From: Deltaproteobacteria bacterium
GTDB taxonomy: Bacteria; Desulfobacterota; Desulfobacteria; C00003060; C00003106
Assembly: GCA_019314005.1 (NCBI GenBank)
Contig: JAFDAE010000002.1
Span: 1-40,169 of the forward strand
Direction: 5' to 3'
Length of the DNA: 40,169 nucleotides
In this document: one piece after another, positions 39,714 through 40,169 of the stretch
How the letters are laid out: every line of letters starts with the position of its first letter
How positions within the stretch are numbered: position 1 is the stretch's first letter
Made by a program: the position numbers and the translations under genes
Notes under the pieces: generated by a model
What the model saw: the letters and a program-made list of their open reading frames with translations, nothing else
Told to the model about the DNA's origin: nothing
Database searches by the model: none

Positions 39714-40169
39714 ATGGCTGAACAAAATAAAGATCAGGAAAAAACCGAGCAAGCTACTCCCAGAAAACGGGAGGAGGCGAGAAAGAAGGGCCAGGTTGCA
39801 AAAAGCAGGGATGCTACGTCTGTGGCGGTTTTGTTAGCATGCTTGGTCTTCTTCTGGTTCGGTTCCTTCGGTATGGTCGAAAAAATGATGGCTCTTGCAA
39901 GATGGCTTTTCACCCAGTCCGCGCAGTTCAATGTTGATTGCAGTAATATTCAGGCTCTCTCAATCGGCCTTATATATAAAACTTTCGCCATGCTTTCCCC
40001 TCTTTTTTTGGCGGCATTTTCCATAGCTCTGTTTGCCAATTACCTTCAGGTGGGTTTTGTGCTCTCTTCGGAATCGGTGCAGCCAAAACTCTCAAAGATT
40101 GATCCGATCAAGGGATTTCAGAAACTGTTTTCCATTAGATCCCTTGTAGAACTGGCAAAGAATATATTT
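39714..40169 (+). CDS. flhB: Flagellar export switch protein FlhB (partial, runs off the window)
   Basis: Only the first 152 codons are present. The start MAEQNKDQEKTEQATPRKRE, then EARKKGQVAKSRD, is the canonical FlhB N-terminus, followed by two membrane segments (about 34-53 and 95-117) and LSKIDPIKGFQKLFSIRSLV. The autocleavage NPTH motif lies beyond the window edge. AGGGG precedes the ATG by about 9 nt. It continues the fliPQR gate operon; flhA, flhF and sigma-28 genes often follow. Confidence 0.95.
   Translation, partial: MAEQNKDQEKTEQATPRKREEARKKGQVAKSRDATSVAVLLACLVFFWFGSFGMVEKMMALARWLFTQSAQFNVDCSNIQALSIGLIYKTFAMLSPLFLAAFSIALFANYLQVGFVLSSESVQPKLSKIDPIKGFQKLFSIRSLVELAKNIF

Overview
The window is dominated by one long flagellar biosynthesis and motor region, about 6.2 to 40.2 kb, preceded by a three-gene glycan-modification module (0.3 to 6.0 kb) and, at the extreme left edge, the 3' end of a group II intron. 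The organism is most likely a Gram-negative deltaproteobacterium-type bacterium (Desulfobacterota or a close relative). The evidence is a FleS/FleR-type two-component pair with sigma-54 promoters, sigma-28 promoters on late genes, a short FlgM-associated-type protein and a MotE-like gene inside the fli operon. Species-level assignment is not possible from this sequence.

Layout. (1) 1-112: group II intron domains V and VI, then a REP-like sequence. (2) 276-5998: a TPR plus polysaccharide pyruvyl transferase protein, a ferredoxin-FrhB-GT2 fusion and a GT2-TPR glycosyltransferase, plausibly for surface or flagellin glycan. (3) 6159-12544, plus strand: fliC, fliD, fliS, a FliT/FlgN-like chaperone and flaG, with sigma-28 promoters before fliC, fliD and flaG. 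(4) 12655-14998, minus strand: a sigma-28 promoter drives a FlgM-associated small gene, a GAF/HD-GYP c-di-GMP phosphodiesterase and a PilZ protein. (5) 15065-20840, plus strand: a sigma-54 promoter, a SPOR-TPR protein, and the histidine kinase fleS with the sigma-54 activator fleR. (6) 20862-28158: a perfect sigma-54 promoter, then flgB, flgC, fliE, fliF, fliG, fliH, fliI, fliJ and a motE-like gene. (7) 28373-32537: a sigma-54 promoter, then fliK, flgD, flgE. (8) 32671-40169: a perfect sigma-54 promoter almost abutting motA, then two motB paralogs, fliL, fliM, fliN, fliO, fliP, fliQ, fliR and a truncated flhB that runs off the window.

Regulatory logic (inferred from promoter motifs): FleS/FleR activate sigma-54 promoters for basal body, hook and motor. 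Sigma-28 (gene not in the window) then drives filament, cap, chaperones and a c-di-GMP turnover/response operon that includes its own likely regulator. A hairpin exposing AGGA in the long flagellin leader suggests additional CsrA-type control.

The most unusual feature is a dense family of degenerate intergenic repeats with a 7-nt period, in several sequence flavours (GGTTTAC, GGAAACC, GTTGAGT, AGCTGAA, GGTCAGG). They occupy most gaps between flagellar genes, often supply the last residues and stop codons of the upstream gene, sit in several sigma-54 leaders, carry GC-rich REP hairpins in their middle, and in one case are interrupted by a 184-bp MITE-like element. A second notable point is a tandem MotB pair in which the first copy has Ser in place of the ion-binding Asp.
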